Positions 17,660 through 26,884 of a DNA stretch of 61,043 nt are shown piece after piece (position 1 is the first letter of the stretch; each line of letters opens with the position of its first letter). Position numbers and translations under genes: made by a program. Under the pieces are notes generated by a model, which saw nothing but the letters and a program-made list of their open reading frames with translations, was not told the origin of the DNA and did no database searches. The stretch comes from an uncultured Lachnospiraceae bacterium (lineage in GTDB: Bacteria; Bacillota; Clostridia; Lachnospirales; Lachnospiraceae). The DNA is taken from contig CADBXF010000012.1 in assembly GCA_902798585.1 (NCBI GenBank), positions 1 to 61,043 on the forward strand. Reading direction: 5' to 3'.

Positions 17660-18517
17660 TTATTTCCGGTACTGCGTCATCAGGAATTCCATGATTCCCT
17701 CGGCCTCCTGCGCCGCCATCCGGGCAATTGCCTCGTCCGTCTCGATATACTGTACATCCGCATCGTTGTCGAGGTAGCAGCTCTCGAGAATGACCGCAAC
17801 AACGCCGAGGTCCGCTCCGTGGCGGTTGATTGCGTAGTAATCCACAGGCACTCCGTTGCTGTCCTTCGTGTCCAGACTGTCCTTTTTGTACGGTCCCCGG
17901 TTCTTGAGGCCCATCCCTTCCAGTTTCGCCAGAAGACACTTTGCAAGCGCCTCCGAGTTCCCCGTGATATTCGGCTGTTTCGAAATACACACCATGGAGC
18001 CGAAGGCATTGTGATACTCCGAGGAATTCAAATGCATGCTGATCATGATGTCCGCATTTTTCTCCTTGGCAAACTCAACGCGGGCCCGCAGGTCCTTCGA
18101 GTTGTCCTCAAAGAAAATCGTGTCGTCCGAGCGCGTCAGATACACGGTCACATTATCGTAATGCGTCTCCAAATACTCCTTAAGAAGCTTCGCGTGGGTA
18201 AGATTCAGAGTTTTCTCAACGAACCTCCCGTATACCGCGCCGCCGAATTTGGCGCCGTGGCCCGGGTCAAGCACCACCACAAAGGTAGGAAGCGGCGTCG
18301 GGGTCGGCGTGTCAGTCGGAGGGATTGTCCCGTCGTCGGAAAATTTTCCTCCGGAGACAATATCCTTCTCTCCCGCCTTATAAGTCCCGTTTCCGTCCTC
18401 GTCGTAAGAACCGACTTTCGTATAATATCCGAGATCATCATCGTCCGGATTCTTTCCGCAGGCGCACAAAGCCAAGCTGCAAAGCGCCATCGCAAGCAGT
18501 AATACTGTTTTTCTCAT
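17660..18517 (-). CDS. N-acetylmuramoyl-L-alanine amidase lipoprotein
   Basis: A 285-residue lipoprotein with lipobox LCAC near residue 19, an acidic linker and an Amidase_3 catalytic domain from about residue 80. DPGHGA, a Glu in RFVEKT, SMHLN and ILESCYLDN supply the metal and catalytic residues. It is much simpler than the 2045-3766 amidase: no SH3 region and no tail. The ATG at 18517 has GGGAG 8 bases upstream. It lies 49 bases after cotH with no terminator between, so it is probably the last gene of that unit. Confidence 0.92.
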   Translation of the reverse strand: MRKTVLLLAMALCSLALCACGKNPDDDDLGYYTKVGSYDEDGNGTYKAGEKDIVSGGKFSDDGTIPPTDTPTPTPLPTFVVVLDPGHGAKFGGAVYGRFVEKTLNLTHAKLLKEYLETHYDNVTVYLTRSDDTIFFEDNSKDLRARVEFAKEKNADIMISMHLNSSEYHNAFGSMVCISKQPNITGNSEALAKCLLAKLEGMGLKNRGPYKKDSLDTKDSNGVPVDYYAINRHGADLGVVAVILESCYLDNDADVQYIETDEAIARMAAQEAEGIMEFLMTQYRK

Positions 18518-18566
18518 CTGTTTTTTCTCCCATGTAAATCAAATAAATCTGTATTCTGTTTTCATA

Positions 18567-20645
18567 TTATCGATATCTGCGAACCACAATGGTCGCGATA
18601 ATCAGACCCGTAATCACAACCACAAGGACTGCGATTCCGGTCTTATTCACACCGCCGGTCTTCTTGTCCGCCGCAGGCGACGGAACCGGCGTTGCGGTCG
18701 GCACAGGCGTCGGAGTCGGATCCGGAATCCGCTCGAAGGCGACTTCAAGCGTCATCCCGTCCGGTGCGCCGGGACCGATTGTCCACTCGGAAGCGGCGGT
18801 CTTAAGATCGCCCGAGACTCCTGCGTAGGTATGCTTCGGGGAATGAATGACAACCGCAAACTCTGCGGGATAATTTTTCGGGCATACTGCCGTAAATGCC
18901 CCGTCAACATAGTTCGGACTGTCCTCCGTAATCCGAATTCCGTTGTACACAAGGCTCGCGACGGAGGCGTCAAACTTTACCGTCACCGTCCGGTAACCGC
19001 CGAATGAAAAATGCTTCTCCAGCTGTTCGAAGACATTTTTCGCGCGATATTTCGCATAAGTAGTAAGTGTCTCAAGACCCGTGCGGTAGGCTCCGGTCAT
19101 AATCCGCTTGCGCTGCAGCGGCTCCAGGTCCTTGTAGAGCCCGGAAATCCGCGTAACTGTCTCCGTGAGAGCCTCCGCCGAAAAATCGGTATTCAGACGG
19201 TCGACCATCCGGGTGACAAAGCGTCTTACGAAGGAATCATTTTTCACGAATGCCCGGAACAATGCCGTCGCATCGTTCTGATACGGATGGAGCGTACCAC
19301 CCGCCGTCAGCATCTGTTCGAATGTGTCCCTCTTTGTGGAGCGCCCGTAAAGGCCCCATGCGTACTCCGTGTCGTAGAGCAGCCAGCGGAGGCGCCCGTC
19401 GCGGCCGGGTTCGTCCGAAACCGGTCCGAGATACCTCCAGGCCTTGCAGTTGTTGCCGGGCCAGTCCTCGTTCGCGATGAAAAACTGAATGCAGTAGTAA
19501 TCGATAAAGTTGTCGATATCGAGATACTGCTCGACTTTTGCAAACGCCTCATCGCTCGAGAGGTCGGTCTCCGTACAGTAGCGGAACACCTCCTGGTACC
19601 AGGAAATCTGCTCGCGCACGATATCATCGGTCGCCGACTCCGCCGCAATATGGATTCTTCCTGCGCCGTCGAAGGTGTACTCGAAAATAACGCACTGCTC
19701 CTCCTTGATGTCGTAGTGCTCCTTGATGTAATGCTCGTCAAATCTCTCCTGAAGGTTGAACAGGCCGTACAGCTCGCCGTTTAAGTATACGATGACAGGC
19801 CGGGCCGCCATGTGGTCCACGCCTGTGTCCTTCATCAGATAGTGCGCAAGAACATCGCGCATCATCGTGTTGTCGTGCGAGGAGCCCTCATTGCCGCCGT
19901 TTCGAAGCAGCAGCCGTCGGAAGCTGTCAATCGGTTCGCCGTTTTCATCGTAAGCTCCGCAGATTGCGCCGTCCTCAAAAAAATCATACTCGAACTTGTT
20001 CTGTTCATCGTACTCCGAACGCGCATACAAACGAAGCGATTTTACGCGGAAGCTCCGGCTCGCCGCGCCGTGAAAGCGCATGCCGGCCTTCATCGAGACC
20101 GCGGGTCCGTCGTCCGTAAAATACGTCACATGGACCGGGCGTTCCCACTCCCTGCCGCGCTTTGAGAAGTTTTTCAGGATGCCGGTCTTTTCGCCGCTGA
20201 GGTTGCCCTCATCAGTCACGAGCGACCAGATCGGAAGCGCGAAACGGTCGGTGAATTCCGGGCCGACGAAATAGGTCTTCGTCGCAACCGCGGAGTGTCT
20301 GCCGTCCTTCATCACCGCCATGTAACGGATCACTCTCGCCTTCGGCTCGCCGTATGCATCCTTCTCTCCCGCCGTCAGCCGAATCGGACCGGTGTAGGGC
20401 ATTGTCGACGGACTTCCGGGCGCCGGGGTCGAGCAATCCTCCGTGTAATAGACGGTCGCTCCCTCCGGCACATCGATGGTGACTTCCACCGTTTCCTCGT
20501 AAAATCCCTGCTCCGGGCTTGCCGCCGGCAGTTCCGCCGTCTCCTCCGTCACGGAGGGCTCTGCGGCTTTCGCGCCGGGGATTGCAAGAAGCGCGAAGGT
20601 CAAAAGACCGAGAATAATCCGCCTTGTCCAAGTAAACTTTCTCAT
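18567..20645 (-). CDS. CotH-family kinase-like exported protein
   Basis: A 692-residue protein: signal peptide (1-28), a chitobiase/Fn3-like beta segment (about 45-125), a CotH domain (about 150-510), a beta region, a short Thr-Pro linker and a C-terminal TM (about 665-688) with a basic tail. CotH marks include LLLRNGGNE, FIANEDWPGNN and LYDTEYAWG. CotH is a secreted atypical protein kinase in Bacillus spore coats; related proteins occur on non-spore surfaces. Its ATG overlaps the stop of the EAL protein gene by four bases (ATGA), so the two are translationally coupled. The anchor suggests a cell-surface rather than coat location. Confidence 0.9.
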   Translation of the reverse strand: MRKFTWTRRIILGLLTFALLAIPGAKAAEPSVTEETAELPAASPEQGFYEETVEVTIDVPEGATVYYTEDCSTPAPGSPSTMPYTGPIRLTAGEKDAYGEPKARVIRYMAVMKDGRHSAVATKTYFVGPEFTDRFALPIWSLVTDEGNLSGEKTGILKNFSKRGREWERPVHVTYFTDDGPAVSMKAGMRFHGAASRSFRVKSLRLYARSEYDEQNKFEYDFFEDGAICGAYDENGEPIDSFRRLLLRNGGNEGSSHDNTMMRDVLAHYLMKDTGVDHMAARPVIVYLNGELYGLFNLQERFDEHYIKEHYDIKEEQCVIFEYTFDGAGRIHIAAESATDDIVREQISWYQEVFRYCTETDLSSDEAFAKVEQYLDIDNFIDYYCIQFFIANEDWPGNNCKAWRYLGPVSDEPGRDGRLRWLLYDTEYAWGLYGRSTKRDTFEQMLTAGGTLHPYQNDATALFRAFVKNDSFVRRFVTRMVDRLNTDFSAEALTETVTRISGLYKDLEPLQRKRIMTGAYRTGLETLTTYAKYRAKNVFEQLEKHFSFGGYRTVTVKFDASVASLVYNGIRITEDSPNYVDGAFTAVCPKNYPAEFAVVIHSPKHTYAGVSGDLKTAASEWTIGPGAPDGMTLEVAFERIPDPTPTPVPTATPVPSPAADKKTGGVNKTGIAVLVVVITGLIIATIVVRRYR

Positions 20646-23600
20646 GTGTTTGTTTCCGTTCCTTCTGCGTCAGGCCCGACGCATTGTAAGAAATTCATAG
20701 CCTCCTCCGCATATCCGAAAGGAATCTTGGAGGCCGAGGCCAGGTGGAAGACAAAAGTCGTGGTCTCGAACTGCCCGCGGCCGGCATTGGTGCCGGAGCC
20801 GACAGCTATGACCGAAGAACCCTCGCAGCGAATGTTCACCGTGGATCCGATGATGCGAATCGAAGCGTCGCCGCCCCGGTTGCCGATGCCCACGCATCGT
20901 TTGGCCTTCATCTCGGTCTGGAATTCACAGTCGATCAGGCGCGCCTGCATCCTGTCGTTGGTCAGCGTGCCGATGCCTACCTGCGTATCTCCGGAGGTGA
21001 TGCACGCAATCCGTGCGTTTCGGATGTCTACATGAGGCTCGCCGCCGACGGAACCGATTCCTACGCCGCGGTCGGAATTCACACGGGCAAGCACGCGTGT
21101 ATTTTGCACGAAAACATTGGCGGTATTGCTCGTTGAACCGATGCCGAGCGCCTGTTCACCGGTCATCGTCAGATAAAGGTTTTTGCATTTTTCGATGCGC
21201 ACTCCCGTATCCCGGAGATATCCTCCGCCGATGCCGACAACCTCGCGTCCGTCGCCGTGCACGGTCAACTCGCCGTCCATGTTGATGACGATGCGGCCGA
21301 CCGACTGGTTGCTGTCGCCGCCGATGCCGAAACTCCGGTCCGCGCTGACATTTACATAGAGCTTGCCGTTGCCCTCAATCGTGAGCGACGAGCTCTCCGG
21401 AACGCGGATTCCGGCGTCCTGCAGCGTGACATTGCCGTCGATGACAAGCGTCACATCGCTTCGGTTTCCGATCTCGATACACGGCCGCCGCTGATAGGAC
21501 TCCAGCTGCAGGCTCCGCAGGTGGATGCGGCTCACGGTATTGTCCGGAATGTGCACCACGATGTCCGCCTGATGCTTCGTATTGCCGACCAGAATGCAGT
21601 CCGGTTTCGGAACCACAAGCTCCGTGTAGCCGTCCATCACGAGGGAAAGAACCGGAACCTCGCTCTCATTGCCGACAATGTAGGTCTTCTTCTGTCGCGA
21701 CTCGATATTTCGAAGGTTCATCCGAACGATGTCATCAACAAGATCTTTCGGCAGTTCCCGGAGAAACTCCCGGTTCGGCCGTCCCGTATAGTAGCCCTGC
21801 ACTAAGTCGACGCCGAGACGGATTACGGTGTTGAGTTCCTCCCGCGTCTCCACGCCCTCCGCCAGTGCAAGGAAACCGTTTTCGTGCGCGAACTGAACGG
21901 TGTTGGACACAAAATACTGCTTCTTGTTGTCCTCGTTCACGCCGGAGATCAGCACACGGTCGATTTTCACATAGTCCGGCGCATAGTTTAAGAGGTTTGA
22001 GATATTGGAATAGCCCGCACCGTAGTCGTCGATGGCAAGCTGCATTCCGTGGTCCGAGCAGCGCTTCTTGATCAGTCTCACCTGCTCCTGCGTCGCTTCC
22101 GACTGCTCCGTGAATTCGATGACAACGCTGGAAAGCACATCCTCACAGCTTGCCGCGAGCTTCTCAAAATCCTTGTCGTTGATTAAGACGCTCGGAATGC
22201 TGTTGACGAAAAGCTTTCGCCCGTTGATCATCTCACGGTACCGCCGAAGCAGCGCCAGCGTGTTGAAAAATGTATGCCGCTCGACATCGTAGAGACGGTC
22301 GATTGCCTCCGCATGACGCAAAATGGTCTCCGGATTCAGGGACATCTCGGAGCCTGCGCGCATAAGCGCCTCGTAGGCGAAAATATCACCGGTTTTGGCG
22401 TTGACAATGGGCTGGAAGCAGTACGACAGAAGGTTGTCGTCGAGAAGACGCGTAACCTCCGCTCTCTCCGCCTCATCGAAGCAGTCGGGGTCGCCCGAGT
22501 GCTTCTTATTTTCCTTGTAGGACTTCTTGTCCGCCAGCACGCCCGCCGTGATTGTCGCGATGTCCGCTTCTTCCGTCACATCCTCGCAGACTTTGGCGTA
22601 TGCGATGTCAACGCTGTACGACTTGTTGTTGAAGTTGTTGTAGGTCTGCAGACGCGAACGCAGGTTGGCAAGAAGCCCCCTCGCATCGTTGTCCGTATCG
22701 TAGAAGCCCGCAATCACAAACTCGTCGTTGCCGAACCTCGCGCAGATGTCGCGGTCGTTCATTGTCGCCTGCAGCATCTTCGTCAGTGAAAGAAGCACCT
22801 CGTTGCCCTCGTCGCGCCCGTAGGTGTCGTTGATTGTCGAAAAACGCTCGATATCAAGCGCAATCACGCGAAGCTTCACGGCGCGATTGCCCCGATGCCG
22901 GTACATATCCGTCAGCGCATTGATGTACCCCTTGTAGTTGTACAGACCGGTCATGGCGTCACGCACCTGGTTCTGCACAGTCATGTCGTCGTACATATAC
23001 CATCGGCGTTGCGTCTCCAGACAGTGGGCAAGCTTTCGCGTCCATGCGCGGAGGCAGGGGGAAAACACCTCGGGCGAACTGCCGTAGGTGATGACCTCAT
23101 ACCCGAGCACACGGTCCATGAAATGAATCGACGCTACATAAAATACGCGCGGCTTCGCACTCTCCCGGTACAGCGCGGGAATCATGAACTCCCGGCTGAA
23201 CATCCGCCCGTCGCCGAAGGTGCTTGCGGTACGCTCATGGCAGAGCGCAAGCTCCATCTTGTCGGTCAGGTGCTTCTGTTCATCGCGCACATGAAGCGCA
23301 TTTTCATTGAGACACAGATAAAAAGACTCATAGTCTCCGAGATACTCCGTAAACTTGTCAACCGTCTGCAGGCAGGTCTTTAAATCCGCCACATTGGTGA
23401 TTTCCTCGCTCATGAAATTGAATTCCGAAGGGAATCTCTCATAGCTCTCGCGAAGCATGGTCAGCCAAAGCTCGGCATAGGAATTGCTCGAATGACGGCT
23501 GCATCCGCAGGATGCGCCGGGAATCAGGCGGCACTGCCCCTCCGAACGGTGAAGGAGGAAGTTTTCCTTCCCCTCCATAAGAGCCAGCAGCATGCGCACC

Positions 23601-24373
23601 GCGTTGCGCGCCATCTCCGTCGGATCTCGGTAAACCGTGAGAAATTCGGCGACAGGCCGATCTTCATCCGTACCGTAACCCGCGACAATGACATCCTCCG
23701 GAACCCGGACTCCCCGGCTCTCGAGCGCATTCACAAGCGCGGCAGCGCTCTCGTCGGAGACACAGATGACAGCGTCCGGAAGCCCCTCCGGGTCAGCACA
23801 CAGCCTGTCCGCAATCGCATCGCCGGAGTGAATCCAGAATCCACCCTCGAAAAACTGCGACGGATCGACGGCAAGCCCCCGCCTGTTCATCGCCTGGATG
23901 AAGTCCTCCTGCAGCGACCGGTCGAAAGGAACCGGGTCGGATGTACTCCCCGCCTCAAGGAGAATTCTTCTTGCTCCGTGGCGTTCCGTCAGGTGACCGA
24001 CCAGAAGGTCCATTCCGTTTTCCCGTCCGAACAAAACGGTCGGAAATCCGTAACCGCTCTCGCGCTCGAGGCATACCACGGGCTTGTCGAACTCCCTCCG
24101 GATGCGGTCGAGCATCTCCGCCTGGCTGTCCATATAAAATGTCGTAGGATACACAATAAGGCCGTCGAGCTCCCGAAGGTTCATCGCCTCGTAGACAGAG
24201 CACTCCGCATCGGAGTAACTCGCGTCCATGCCCGCGCGGCACAGCGTCGTAAATGTCACGACATCGATATCATTGTCCAACAATTCCTTCTGTACTTGAT
24301 ACAGGCACTGCCGGAAAAACCGGTGGTGCGCATCGGAGATCAGAACTCCGACAATCTTTCTTCTCTTATCCAT
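20642..24373 (-). CDS. Sugar-sensor/GGDEF/EAL/beta-helix protein, c-di-GMP phosphodiesterase candidate
   Basis: A 1243-residue cytoplasmic protein with no signal or TM. Residues 5-300 resemble the ligand-binding domain of LacI-type regulators but without the DNA-binding head. Residues about 300-465 are an unassigned linker. A GGDEF domain follows with the motif changed to GNDEF near 548-552, so it is probably not a cyclase. The EAL domain (about 650-870) looks complete: EALMRA, FVNSIP, EFTEQ, DDYGAG, VKID, AEGVE and VQGYY. From about 900 a beta-helix-like region has seven repeats of 28-31 residues marked GIG near 1016, 1047, 1077, 1105, 1134, 1163 and a variant at 1192. The ATG at 24373 has GGGGAGG 8 bases upstream. 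cotH is coupled downstream. Confidence 0.9.
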   Translation of the reverse strand: MDKRRKIVGVLISDAHHRFFRQCLYQVQKELLDNDIDVVTFTTLCRAGMDASYSDAECSVYEAMNLRELDGLIVYPTTFYMDSQAEMLDRIRREFDKPVVCLERESGYGFPTVLFGRENGMDLLVGHLTERHGARRILLEAGSTSDPVPFDRSLQEDFIQAMNRRGLAVDPSQFFEGGFWIHSGDAIADRLCADPEGLPDAVICVSDESAAALVNALESRGVRVPEDVIVAGYGTDEDRPVAEFLTVYRDPTEMARNAVRMLLALMEGKENFLLHRSEGQCRLIPGASCGCSRHSSNSYAELWLTMLRESYERFPSEFNFMSEEITNVADLKTCLQTVDKFTEYLGDYESFYLCLNENALHVRDEQKHLTDKMELALCHERTASTFGDGRMFSREFMIPALYRESAKPRVFYVASIHFMDRVLGYEVITYGSSPEVFSPCLRAWTRKLAHCLETQRRWYMYDDMTVQNQVRDAMTGLYNYKGYINALTDMYRHRGNRAVKLRVIALDIERFSTINDTYGRDEGNEVLLSLTKMLQATMNDRDICARFGNDEFVIAGFYDTDNDARGLLANLRSRLQTYNNFNNKSYSVDIAYAKVCEDVTEEADIATITAGVLADKKSYKENKKHSGDPDCFDEAERAEVTRLLDDNLLSYCFQPIVNAKTGDIFAYEALMRAGSEMSLNPETILRHAEAIDRLYDVERHTFFNTLALLRRYREMINGRKLFVNSIPSVLINDKDFEKLAASCEDVLSSVVIEFTEQSEATQEQVRLIKKRCSDHGMQLAIDDYGAGYSNISNLLNYAPDYVKIDRVLISGVNEDNKKQYFVSNTVQFAHENGFLALAEGVETREELNTVIRLGVDLVQGYYTGRPNREFLRELPKDLVDDIVRMNLRNIESRQKKTYIVGNESEVPVLSLVMDGYTELVVPKPDCILVGNTKHQADIVVHIPDNTVSRIHLRSLQLESYQRRPCIEIGNRSDVTLVIDGNVTLQDAGIRVPESSSLTIEGNGKLYVNVSADRSFGIGGDSNQSVGRIVINMDGELTVHGDGREVVGIGGGYLRDTGVRIEKCKNLYLTMTGEQALGIGSTSNTANVFVQNTRVLARVNSDRGVGIGSVGGEPHVDIRNARIACITSGDTQVGIGTLTNDRMQARLIDCEFQTEMKAKRCVGIGNRGGDASIRIIGSTVNIRCEGSSVIAVGSGTNAGRGQFETTTFVFHLASASKIPFGYAEEAMNFLQCVGPDAEGTETNT

Positions 24374-24452
24374 ATCGCAAACCTCCCCGCCGCCCGTACA
24401 CGCACGAACGACGCGTTCCGACCCCTGCGGGATGCAGGAATCTGCACTCTGT

Positions 24453-24481
24453 ATCATACCATAGTATTGCGCAAAAAGCAA
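24453..24481 (-). promoter_or_regulatory. Promoter for the EAL/cotH/amidase unit
   Basis: Minus-strand TTGCTT (24476-24481) and TATGAT (24453-24458) with a 17-base spacer. The leader of about 70 bases contains a small hairpin with CCTGC/GCAGG arms. Confidence 0.72.
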
Positions 24482-24544
24482 AAGAAAAGCATCGGGCACG
24501 CGGCTGAGCAGGCCTGATTCCCGCATTTCGACGGGATATTTTGC

Positions 24545-24600
24545 ACGGAAAATGCCGGCGGTGCATCTTCCCGTTCTCACGGGCTTTTGCACCCCGGCAT
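24545..24600 (-). terminator. Long-hairpin terminator after the deacetylase gene
   Basis: Arms ATGCCGG and CCGGCAT (24552-24558 and 24594-24600) extend through a second paired segment (TGCA with TGCA) and an inner GCCCG/CGGG hairpin. The minus strand continues with TTTTCC. It separates the deacetylase from the EAL unit. Confidence 0.65.
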
Positions 24601-24617
24601 CCATGGTACTTCAGCTG

Positions 24618-25598
24618 TTACGGCCGTTTGCGATACTGCTTGCCGAGCGGCGCATCTCCGAGCAGTTCGGAGACGGTCACGAACTCGTAGCCGGCCTGTG
24701 AGAGACGCTCGATAATCTGGCAGAACGCCTCGTAGGAATTGTCGTAAATCTCGTGCATCAGAATGATGCTTCCGCGCCCGGTGTAGGTTATGACATTGTT
24801 GACAATCGCATCGACATTGGCCTGCCGCTCCTCCTCGGTCTTTCGGCCCTTCAGCTTCCAGTCCTCGGAATCAACGCTCCAGTTGACAACATAGAGCGGA
24901 CTCTCCTCAATCTGTTTCTTCGTGATACGGCCGCCGGGCGCTCGCATGACCCGGGGTACGGCGCCGGTGTAGAGCACAATCGCTTCGAAGGTCTTGTTGA
25001 TCTCCTCGCGGTACTCTTCCTCGGTGATTTTGTCGTAATATTTTTCGTGCGTCCAGGCGTGGATACCAATCTCCATTCCGGCATCTGCGGCAGCCTTCAG
25101 CTGCTCCCCTGTCGTGTCGTTGATACGGTTTCCGACGACAAACCAGGTCGCCTTCGCGTTGTACTCCTGAAGCTTCTCCACAAACAGCGGCGTGAGCTTA
25201 CTGTACGGACCGTCGTCGAAGGTGATCGCCACCAGCTTGCGGCCGTCATCCGGCGTAGGCGTCGGCGTCTCCGGATTCACCGGTCCCGGTGTCGGCTCGG
25301 GCGTCGGGAACGGACTCGGCGGCGGGGTCGGCGTGGGTGTGGGTGTCGGCGTAGGGCTCGGCGTCGGACTCGGGCTCGGTGTCGGGCTCGGTGTCGGCGT
25401 GAATGTCGGCGTCGGCGTAGGATCCGCGAAGACTCCTCCGGGCGCCGTGAGAATAAAGAAATACAGGATGGCAAGAATTGCACCGAGCAAAACCGCCCCC
25501 GTGGCAAACATCAAAATATGCTCCGTCCTTCGGATACGACGGATACGCGCTCTCTGTTCCTCGGTCAATTTCGACCGTCTGCCGTTACGGTTCGGCAT
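24618..25598 (-). CDS. Polysaccharide deacetylase, membrane-anchored
   Basis: A 326-residue protein: basic cytoplasmic N-terminus, one TM (about 28-53), a Thr/Ser-Pro linker of about 60 residues, and a NodB domain (about 120-310). TFDDGP, HAWTHEKY, RAPGG and LMHE are the expected NodB motifs with metal ligands. The family removes N- or O-acetyl groups from peptidoglycan, chitin or xylan; with this wall-related neighbourhood peptidoglycan is the likely target. The ATG at 25598 has GAGGT upstream. It is divergent from tRNA-Gly. Confidence 0.92.
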   Translation of the reverse strand: MPNRNGRRSKLTEEQRARIRRIRRTEHILMFATGAVLLGAILAILYFFILTAPGGVFADPTPTPTFTPTPSPTPSPSPTPSPTPTPTPTPTPPPSPFPTPEPTPGPVNPETPTPTPDDGRKLVAITFDDGPYSKLTPLFVEKLQEYNAKATWFVVGNRINDTTGEQLKAAADAGMEIGIHAWTHEKYYDKITEEEYREEINKTFEAIVLYTGAVPRVMRAPGGRITKKQIEESPLYVVNWSVDSEDWKLKGRKTEEERQANVDAIVNNVITYTGRGSIILMHEIYDNSYEAFCQIIERLSQAGYEFVTVSELLGDAPLGKQYRKRP

Positions 25599-25652
25599 AC
25601 AATCACCTCGAATCTAATCACTGAACAAAAAACCGCGCATTTACGAAAAGGC

Positions 25653-25681
25653 TTGCATTTTTCGCGAATGCGCGATATAAT
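25653..25681 (+). promoter_or_regulatory. Promoter for tRNA-Gly
   Basis: TTGCAT (25653-25658) and TATAAT (25676-25681) with a 17-base spacer; the -10 box ends 12 bases before the tRNA. Confidence 0.85.
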
Positions 25682-25693
25682 CGAAACGAACAT

Positions 25694-25764
25694 GCAGATA
25701 TAGTACATCGGTAGTATATCAGCTTCCCAAGCTGAGGAGGCGGGTTCGATTCCCGTTATCTGCT
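25694..25764 (+). tRNA. tRNA-Gly (CCC anticodon)
   Basis: A complete cloverleaf: acceptor GCAGATA with TATCTGC, D arm with GGTAGTA, anticodon stem TCAGC/GCTGA around loop TTCCCAA giving CCC, and T arm GCGGGTTCGATTCCCGT. Discriminator T; CCA is not encoded. Confidence 0.95.
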
Positions 25765-25772
25765 GACTCACG

Positions 25773-25805
25773 AATGCCTTCCCGATTTCGGGAGGGCATT
25801 TTTCA
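25773..25805 (+). terminator. Intrinsic terminator of tRNA-Gly
   Basis: An 11-bp stem with one G-U pair and a 4-base loop, followed by TTTTT. Confidence 0.9.
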
Positions 25806-25874
25806 TAGGCATCACACAAGCGCTATCAGTATACTGCAACGGCTCTCACTTTGCAATATTTTTTCAACTTTCCA

Positions 25875-25903
25875 TTTACTTTTTTCGCGGAAATCGCTAT
25901 AAT
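25875..25903 (+). promoter_or_regulatory. Promoter for the TPR protein gene
   Basis: TTTACT (25875-25880) and TATAAT (25898-25903) with a 17-base spacer. The spacer and -10 region closely match those before the lipoprotein gene at 31740. Confidence 0.8.
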
Positions 25904-25984
25904 GATTGCAATGCGATTTGCAGCAAAGCGGCGCGCGGCGAATCGGATTTTGCGCGCCGAAGAACATATTTTTCGGAGGGTATC

Positions 25985-26782
25985 ATGGGCGAATATTCCA
26001 CGTCAATCGGATCGTCCGCCGGCGAGAACGGAATCAAGCGGATTCCGATGAATTCCGTCTGGACGGCAGTCGAAAACTGTATGGCGAAGAAGGATTACAC
26101 CACGGCGAAGGCGGTTTTGGCCGAAGCCGGTCGGGAGGCGGCCTCCTACGGCGATCTCTCCGGAGAGCTTCAGGTACTGCATGAGCGCATCGCGCTTGCA
26201 AGACGCCTCGGCGAATACGCCGAATGCGACGAACTGTGCAATCAGGCGACCGATGTTCTGACGAAGCTGAACATGCAGTCGACTCCTTCCGCGGCGTCGC
26301 TGTTTATCAATATTGCGGACACTCTGATTGAGGAGGAGCGCTACCGCGACGCTCTCCGCTATCTCGACCCCGCATGCGACATTGCCTCGGAGAACCGGGA
26401 AAACGGCGGCGAACTGCTTCTCGCTTCCGCTCTCAACAGCAAGGGTGTCGCCCTGACGGCAATCGGGGAATTTGAGCGTGCGCAGAAGTGCTATGACGAT
26501 GCGCTTGCAATTCTTCTCTCTCACCCGGAGCATGTACTCGACACGGCGCGCACGCACATCAATCTCGCGCATTTGATGAGCCGCTGGACCGGCGATGACG
26601 AAGAGGTCAACAAGCACCTCATCACCGCATTCAAGCTCTTCGACGGCAAGGATCTCATCCGCGATTACCGATATGCGGACGCCTGTCTTCGCTGCGCGGA
26701 AAGCTTTGAATTTTTCGGATTCTTCCTCTACAAAAACCAGCTGCGGAAACGGGCTGCGGATGTCTACGGAGAGAATGCATAA
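25985..26782 (+). CDS. Tetratricopeptide-repeat protein
   Basis: A 265-residue soluble protein made of helical pairs typical of TPRs. The clearest repeats are NIADTLIEEERYRDALRYLD and NSKGVALTAIGEFERAQKCY with a third after them. It has no signal or other domain, so it is probably a cytoplasmic scaffold. GGAGG lies 5 bases before the ATG at 25985. It has its own promoter and a terminator at 26790, so it is not cotranscribed with the sugar transporter that follows. Confidence 0.85.
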   Translation: MGEYSTSIGSSAGENGIKRIPMNSVWTAVENCMAKKDYTTAKAVLAEAGREAASYGDLSGELQVLHERIALARRLGEYAECDELCNQATDVLTKLNMQSTPSAASLFINIADTLIEEERYRDALRYLDPACDIASENRENGGELLLASALNSKGVALTAIGEFERAQKCYDDALAILLSHPEHVLDTARTHINLAHLMSRWTGDDEEVNKHLITAFKLFDGKDLIRDYRYADACLRCAESFEFFGFFLYKNQLRKRAADVYGENA

Positions 26783-26789
26783 GACAACC

Positions 26790-26825
26790 AACGGCAGGTC
26801 GGATTGCGGCCTGCCGTTTCTTATA
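26790..26825 (+). terminator. Intrinsic terminator after the TPR gene
   Basis: A 9-bp perfect stem (26790-26798 with 26810-26818) followed by TTTCTTATAT. Confidence 0.8.
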
Positions 26826-26884
26826 TCGCAACGGCGCCGCCCGTAACCCGCGCAAAATATAATCACGCAAGAGGAGCATTTGTC

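Noticed and set aside
25260..25430. Tandem GTCGGC-type DNA repeats
   Set aside because: They are codons of the Thr/Ser-Pro linker in the deacetylase, not a separate repeat element; the same applies near 3300-3560, 34300-34560 and 35270-35620.
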